DNA from: Epiperipatus broadwayi
Lineage: Eukaryota > Onychophora > Udeonychophora > Euonychophora > Peripatidae
Length of the DNA: 64,000 nucleotides
Direction: 5' to 3'
Assembly (NCBI GenBank): GCA_028023455.1
Contig: JAQFVV010012434.1
Span: 4,100,928-4,164,927, forward strand
In this document: positions 58,618 to 64,000 of the stretch, piece by piece
Layout: every line of letters begins with the position of its first letter
Numbering within the stretch: position 1 is the stretch's first letter
Program-made: the position numbers and the translations under genes
The notes under the pieces: model-generated
Seen by the model: the letters and a program-made list of their open reading frames with translations, nothing else
Database searches by the model: none
What the model was told of the DNA's origin: nothing

Positions 58618-59413
58618 AGTCAAATATGTTTAAAATACATATATTCTTTCAACTGCCTGACTCGTAAAAAAACGAATAGATTTGACGTCACTCTAAAGTG
58701 GCTACTTTTTATTCCACGTATACATATTATACGTCATTTGAAAAAAAATCAAAAGTTCTGTAAGATGGTGCCCTCTTCAGAATTATTTTACAAGTAAAAA
58801 AATCAATAAAAATGACCATATATGTCAAACAAAACCAAAGCACCACCTCCTCATCACCTCTTCTTGAATCTTATTGGCTGTCCAACTTCTGTCAGAAAGG
58901 GAAATGGCTGCCAAAAAGTAAAAAGTTACGTTCGTTTTGATTTTTATTACGAAAATGATAAATGAATGTTTACAACATTTTAAACAATATTTGAATTGAA
59001 TTACAAATTATTATTGATAAAATAATACTAAAAATCAAATTATTTTAGAAAAATAGTTAAGATATTACCAAGAATTATTTATTTATTGCTACATATTTAT
59101 CATAATGTTAAAGTGAAAAAAAAAAAGATTGCGTCAGCAATATTTTTTGGTTGGTCAAATAGCGGTTACTTTTATTTCACTGCAATTGAATATTTTTTAA
59201 AATTATAAATCAAATTTTATTTTTGAAAAAACTTTCGTTTACTTTTGTAATCTGACAAATTAGTAATATACTTTTTACAAATGAAACTAACGTATTTATA
59301 TTATTAAAAGTGAATCTATTTTAAGAATAGATTTTGTTAAAGTTGTGAGTTGGTCAATTAAAAGTTTTGATTTTTAACTCATTCGGCCAATTAAATAATA
59401 ATTGTTGAAAGGG

Positions 59414-59518
59414 ATATACAAGCAACAAAGATTACAATTTATAAAATTATCATAGAAAAGCCTTTTCCAGCAAATTATGTTTTTTGCCCTTTTCAATATG
59501 TCCCCACAATTTAAAGCA
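59414..59518 (-). repeat. PLE3 terminal direct repeat, left
   Basis: Pairs with 62,288-62,393 at about 92 percent identity; read as a pseudo-LTR segment. Confidence 0.75.
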
Positions 59519-59626
59519 TGTAAAGCAATATCTATATCAATACGTGAGAGAAGACAGATAAACAAATGGATATCCGACATGATCTTTTATGTGATTTTTT
59601 TTCTCAATCCTACTACAAAATTACTC

Positions 59627-59630
<4 letters not shown>

Positions 59631-59705
<75 letters not shown>
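59631..59705. repeat. (AT)n microsatellite at the PLE3 3' end
   Basis: About 36 uninterrupted AT units, abutting the last readable codons of PLE3 (TAATTAACTATCCATTC at 59,706). Confidence 0.97.
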
Positions 59706-59709
<4 letters not shown>

Positions 59710-62142
59710 TTAACTATCCATTCTTTATCCATTAACCACTTATTATTCAACTTAATGGATGTTTTGTATATATTCATACAGTTGTTTTTATTATACATGA
59801 TATAGTTTGTTTCATATATTTTACATCTATTAACATTTTAAATATAATCAAGAACACTTATATTAGCAATACAATTTATTTTATGTCCATACTACAAATA
59901 ATGAACATATAACACAGATCTATCATCTTTCCTAGCAATAGCATCATTGGATTCTTTAGCTCTTTCTCCCAATTGCTTTGATGTCTGGCCATAGTAAACC
60001 ATATTACAAAAATTACATCTAATTTTATAAACCATTCCTCTTTTATATTTTATATCATCTTTCATCCTACAATTAGTTATCAGTTTATCTACATTTTTGC
60101 TATTAGACCATCCCACATTAATGTTTTTATCTATATAATTTTTCCTTTTTTTATTTAATATATTATATACACTAGGCAAATATGAAATTTTTATCCAACT
60201 TCTTTTGTTTATTAGTCCTATATCTATTATTATTCATGCTATTTACCCCATATAGGGAAAATATATTGTCAATACTATGCACTGCATATCCATATTCCAT
60301 ATATGCTTGTTTAAATTTATCCTTCTGTAACATAGCAATATTTCTATCTGTATTAAATCTATCATTCTTATCTTTAAAATTCTTTATTACACTCATCTTT
60401 TGTATCCATGGTTGTTTTGAATCAATTGATATAATTTTCCTTAATTTATAATCTTTAATAAAATGTTTAATTATAATATCATAATTTTGATTTAAAATAA
60501 TTTCAATATCTAAATACCTTATTTCATTATCAATTTCTTTCATAGTAAATCTAATATTATCAACATTATTATTAAATTGTTTATATAATTTATATATTGC
60601 CCTCTTATTATCAATTATCAAACTATCATCTACATATCTAAAATAGTATAATACTTCTTTTTTAATTATACTGCCTTTTATAATATTGATTTCCATGTCA
60701 TTAATGAACATAGATGCCATAAGCTTACTAACTGCACATCCCATTATCCATCCCTTATTTATACTCCAATATTTATTATTATATTTAAAATATAAACTAT
60801 TATTTATTAGGTTCAATGCTTCATTTATAATACTAATTATGCTATCATCATTGATATATAGAGATAAAGCCTTTATGACAATACTAAGACTTTTAATTCT
60901 AGGGATACTAGGGTACATCCACAAAGATACTGTGGTTTCTATTTATATTCATCATATTTAATTTATCAATAATAGCCTCTGTATTTTTTATATAATATTG
61001 TCCATAACCAATTATATCAGCTATCCATTTGTTTAAATATTTACAAAATTTATGTAAAATAAAATTGCTAAAATTAAACAATAATCTTAAAGGGTTATCT
61101 TCCTTATGCATTTTTATTTTACAAAATATATATGGGTTCTCATATAAATTACGATATAAAGAATAATATTGATTATCACAATGTTATTAAGCTTCAATTT
61201 TTTTAACAATTTTATATATTTATTTTTTATATTATTTGTAGAATCTTTAGATAATCTACTAAACCCCTCATTTTTTATTACACTATCTATTCTATCATTA
61301 TAGTCCCTAGCATACATTACAACAAAATGACAACCTTTATCTTATTTACTTATTACAATCCCATAGCCATTACATATATATCTAGTTTCGCTTATTATTT
61401 TCCTGTAGTTATAATCCTTATTAGAAATATTAAGTTTGTATAAATGTCTATTTAAAACACAATGTAATTTTTTTCTCCTTATATGAAATATGTGCCAATT
61501 CAATGTCTGTTATAATCCTCTTCTTTATATCTTTGTTTATAAATGGGATAAATGATGCATTTTTACTCAGTAACACTAAATTACTTTATTCACGTGAGAA
61601 TTTATAGTCCATTAAATTTACAAAATTGTCTTAAACATGTTTTTTATATTCCATAGATTTATAAGATTGCTGAATATTATTATATCTGCATGATCTATTA
61701 GTGGAAAATTTATTAATCAGCCATTCCCATTTTTAGTATATTTAAGGTGTATTTTATAATTCCATTTATTACGATAATTATTTAAGAAAGCTTTGAAATT
61801 ATCCCAGACATTTATCCCCTTTAATATTGGTTTTATAATTTTATTTAAGCTTCTAAATCTATCCAAACTTCTTTTAAAAATGTAGTATTTTTCATTTATA
61901 AAACTCTGCAACAAACAATTCTCCAATTTATATATTAATTTATTATTATTTGAGATCTTCTTATTCCTTCTAACGTTAATTATACATGCTTTAGGCATAA
62001 CCTTATGTAATTTACAATTATTTAAATATGATAATTAACCTTTTATTTTTTCCTTATGTAAACATAATTTAGTTAATTTATTTACCTTAATCAAATCAAT
62101 CGTACCTAAATTATCTCTCATATACTTCCATAAATGCTCCAT
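59710..62142 (-). pseudogene. Penelope-like retroelement polyprotein: reverse transcriptase plus GIY-YIG (PLE3)
   Basis: About 810 codons, several stops and shifts. It starts MEHLWKYMRDNLGTIDLIK (ATG at 62,142), with basic N-terminal blocks to 61,717. Reverse transcriptase: LRLLFNFSNFILHKFCKYLN, a VKNT-like stretch, then a shift inside the first catalytic motif (FVDV / MYPSIPR, about 60,920). ORF 60,924-60,172 carries WIMGCAVSKLMASMFINDME, the active site YYFRYVDDSLII, a FTMKEIDNEIRYLDIEI thumb block and an RKIISIDSKQPWIQKM region. Nuclease: NVGWSNSKNVDK, GMVYKIRCNFCNMVYYGQTS (about 60,040) and after a stop near 59,892 YGHKIN and CKIYETNYIM to 59,710. The catalytic Y-V-D-D and the GIY/YYG pair are intact in sequence, although the frame is not. 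Confidence 0.85.
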
Positions 62143-62287
62143 ATCCCAAACAATGGCTGTATTAATTCAAAGGTAACGTTATAAATAATGTCGAAATTAC
62201 TATACAGAAAAAGAATCAGAATTAAAGCCAATTCTTTTTTATGTGGCACTTCAAGTATACAATAGTCAAATATGTTTAAAAATACAT

Positions 62288-62393
62288 ATATACAAGCAAC
62301 AAAGATTACAAATTATAAAATTATCATAGAAAAGCCTTTTTCGGCAAATTATGATTTTTTGCCCTTTTCAATATGTCTCCACGATTTAAAGCA
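62288..62393 (-). repeat. PLE3 terminal direct repeat, right
   Basis: Partner of 59,414-59,518; it lies upstream of the PLE3 start codon in the element's own orientation. Confidence 0.75.
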
Positions 62394-62499
62394 CATAAGT
62401 TAGTAGTTTAGAGTCTCCTATCTTTATAGGTTTTGATGGCTCATATTGTTTCATGCTACTATAAGCATAAATTTAGTAATAGCTTCATCAACTGCCACT

Positions 62500-63210
62500 T
62501 CTCTTTACATTTGATATGAAGCTTTGAAATTTACATTGCAGTAGTCTATAATCGGCCTAACTTTTTATGTCAACATCGTTTATTATTTATTAAAATGCAG
62601 ACAAGACATTATAGAAAAAAATGTAAATCAGGTCATAATATTTACAAAATATGTTTATCTTTGTATCATATCAGAAGTCCAGATATCAGCTAATTCATAT
62701 ATTGGACATTTGGACCCATCCCACAATATAACTTTACACAATTGTGAGATTTTTTTTTTTTTGATCAGCATATATGTTAGTTTCAATAAAAAAAAAAATT
62801 CGTATATTTTTTTATCAAATATAAATTCAAATAATAATTAGAAAATATATTCAAATAATAAAAAATATATAAAATTAAATACTTACCATCTGCTCCCAAT
62901 AACGTTCGTTCACCTAAGTACATCGGTAACATCTTGTATTTTTTTTTTTATGTAATTTTCAAGGCAACTCCAATTCCTTAAAAATGAAAAAACTGAAAGA
63001 CAAAAAAATTCAATTTACTTGATCACAAAAATTATCATAAAATTTGTAATTTCTATTGTTGAAAAATAAAACTTACATTTTCTGAAACTAGAAAGAAAGA
63101 TGGAAACGAATATGTAAAAAGTGCATGTGTGGACTGCATAGATTTCCAATAGTTTTACACTGAAACTGGATGCTTTTAATTTGAAAATTCATGGCTGTGT
63201 TATGCGGTTG
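62500..63210 (-). repeat. Duplicon R, copy 2, proximal part with exon
   Basis: Reverse complement of about 8,100-8,870 and 8,985-9,110. Landmarks are GAAGCTTTGAAATTTACATTGCAG (62,517), AAAATGCAGACAAG, AAATCAGGTCATAATATTTAC, the donor complement ACTTACCATC at 62,881, GTGATCAAGTAAATTGAA (complement, near 63,010) and GGAAATCTATGCAGTCC (complement, about 63,131). Confidence 0.65.
62887..62992 (-). CDS. Candidate first coding exon of an unidentified spliced gene
   Basis: Minus strand. A polypyrimidine tract and acceptor GAATTTTTTTGTCTTTCAG end at 62,993. The exon runs 62,992 to 62,887 and ends at a strong donor G|GTAAGTATT (62,886-62,881). An in-frame ATG at 62,932, preceded by A-rich sequence, gives MLPMYLGERTLLGADG with the last codon split after one base (phase 1). 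The upstream 60 nt would be 5' untranslated. The intron below (toward 58 kb) is duplicon R plus PLE3. The peptide recalls the start of nucleoredoxin-like proteins (..LLGADG.), but 16 residues cannot identify a family and the next exon was not found in the window. The duplicate at 8.3 kb has lost the ATG and frame. Confidence 0.35.
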
Positions 63211-64000
63211 TAAGAATGAAGAGATTTTTTTAAAAAAATAGATGTAATTTTATTTAGAAGCAATAGTACTTCACAAGTTGATAAAGAATTAATGTTAAAT
63301 ATCCTGACAGGGAGTTATTCAAGATATCATACAACCAGGATCACCTTTAACGTATATGCAGTATTTTGTAAATATTTTTTTCAGTGTTCTAATATGAGAA
63401 AAATACTACATTTATACATACGAGGAATTAACAAACAATATATATATATATATATATATAACCTCTTAACTCTCCACCTATATCACTTTATGCACAAATA
63501 AATGGCCAGGTGCCAATTCTATACGATAGAATAAATTTATAATCTAGATTGCATCTAACCTTATTGATGAGACTCTTATTTGATGAGACTCTTATTGTAC
63601 GTATTAATTTACAGCTTAGCTCAGTTGGGGGTTATAGGGTATCGTGGTCATCTAGAATGCAAATGGGGATGAGAGGAGTATTTATAAGCAACAATTATGT
63701 AGTGTTTATTTAATTATATTATAAGCATTTATTAAATTATCAAAAGGAAGCAATTTGTGGATTAATGTAAATCAAGATATGTTTAATTCTCTCACCATCC
63801 AAGTACATGCCAGACCAATCACATTACTCATCTAATATGTTTGGGGATCACCACAACAATAATCAATCTACTGGCATTTAATTTAGATTGAACAGCTATA
63901 TCAATGTTTATTAAATGATGAACTAATCTCAGAGCTCTGCTATATAAAAAACAAGTCAATCCTAATATAATACAACTATTAAGTAATGAGGGCTATTGTG
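63211..64000. other. AT-rich spacer, no gene recognised
   Basis: Contains (AT)n at about 63,438-63,460 and a 17-bp tandem duplication around 63,565-63,598 (GATGAGACTCTTATT twice). TTAGCTCAGTTGGGG at about 63,615 resembles a box A, but no box B follows at the right distance. Confidence 0.45.

Larger units (their letters stand above)
58619..62395 (-). mobile_element. Penelope-like element PLE3 with terminal direct repeats, nested in duplicon R
   Basis: This block separates the two parts of duplicon R. It holds a nearly complete PLE coding region (62,142 to 59,710, minus). Direct repeats of about 105 bp flank the coding part, at 59,414-59,518 and 62,288-62,393 (ATATACAAGCAACAAAGATT...TTTAAAGCA), consistent with Penelope pseudo-LTRs. 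A further shared string AGTCAAATATGTTTAAAA.TACATATAT occurs at 58,619-58,646 and 62,265-62,292. The left repeat may therefore be longer and the right one may carry a deletion of about 770 bp. The unique stretch 58,647-59,412 has no recognised gene. Confidence 0.7.

Noticed and set aside
57876-58690. TGACGTCA sites (57,876 and 58,683) as cAMP-response promoters
   Set aside because: Two 8-bp matches without a recognisable transcription start or gene are not enough to call a promoter.
58755-58790. CTGAAGAGGGCACC...GAAC on the minus strand in the PLE3 flank as a ribozyme
   Set aside because: The core fits, but stem II and stem III do not pair, so a real hammerhead cannot be supported.
62887-62932. 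Naming the exon as nucleoredoxin
   Set aside because: Only 16 residues with a loose resemblance; no second exon with a thioredoxin-type site was found in the window.
63611-63660. tRNA gene suggested by TTAGCTCAGTTGGGG
   Set aside because: No box B at the expected distance and no cloverleaf could be drawn.
1-64000. CRISPR arrays, rRNA genes, bacterial operons or a complete host gene
   Set aside because: None were seen. Repeats present are microsatellites, tandem pairs, foldbacks and transposable elements.

Overview
This is a eukaryotic, very A+T-rich window (about a quarter G+C by eye) from what is most likely an invertebrate animal genome. The evidence is Penelope-like retroelements with GIY-YIG nuclease domains, several non-LTR retrotransposon families, a Ty3/gypsy pol remnant, hAT and mariner remnants, a tRNA-derived SINE family, and long (AT)n and (ATCT)n tracts. 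Nothing bacterial was seen (no operons, rRNA or CRISPR). A lophotrochozoan such as a mollusc would fit, but the sequence alone does not establish this.

No complete protein-coding host gene is visible. The only candidate host exon is a short spliced exon on the minus strand at 62,887-62,992 (acceptor, ATG, donor). A decayed duplicate of this exon and its downstream intron lies at 8.1-9.8 kb on the plus strand. Everything else that can be recognised is mobile-element debris in AT-rich spacer DNA.

Layout. 0-0.9 kb: decayed coiled-coil ORF. 4.8 kb: LINE fragment. 6.4-10.2 kb: an inverted pair of Penelope-like (PLE1) 3' halves, interrupted by the exon/intron duplicon R. 11.07-11.17 kb: (ATCT)n. 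11.85-12.65 kb: a second Penelope family (PLE2). 13.5 kb: SINE; 13.9 kb: foldback. 15.15-17.36 kb: second inverted PLE1 pair. 18.5-18.9 kb: foldback with hammerhead ribozyme motifs. 19.75-20.95 kb: hAT-derived pseudogene. 21.1 kb: LINE. 22.6-24.8 kb: Ty3/gypsy pol end plus a likely 3' LTR. 26-28 kb: LINE. 28.5-29.1 kb: second PLE2 remnant. 30.0-30.4 kb: foldback. 32.3-32.7 kb: hAT MITE with 8-bp target duplication. 33.4 kb: SINE. 35.3 kb: LINE. 39-42 kb: two LINE remnants. 42.25-42.46 kb: minimal inverted PLE1 insertion, with a SINE beside it. 45.4-46.3 kb: LINE. 47.5 kb: mariner. 49.1-49.5 kb: second hammerhead foldback. 54.2 kb: SINE with 13-bp target duplication. 56.9-57.25 kb: G+C-richer island. 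58.0-63.2 kb: duplicon R copy 2, split by a near full-length third Penelope element (PLE3, 59.7-62.4 kb).

Main points of interest. (1) Two foldback elements carry type-I hammerhead-like motifs whose stems I and III differ by compensatory changes between the two copies. (2) Three PLE1 insertions, each with two opposed copies of the element 3' end, one long-ended and one about 35 bp shorter, each flanked by a 13-bp direct repeat. This looks like priming of two templates at one target. (3) A tRNA-like module lies between the GIY-YIG coding end and a hammerhead-like tail in PLE1. (4) A duplicated, splice-flanked unit has one copy inside a Penelope element and the other hosting one.
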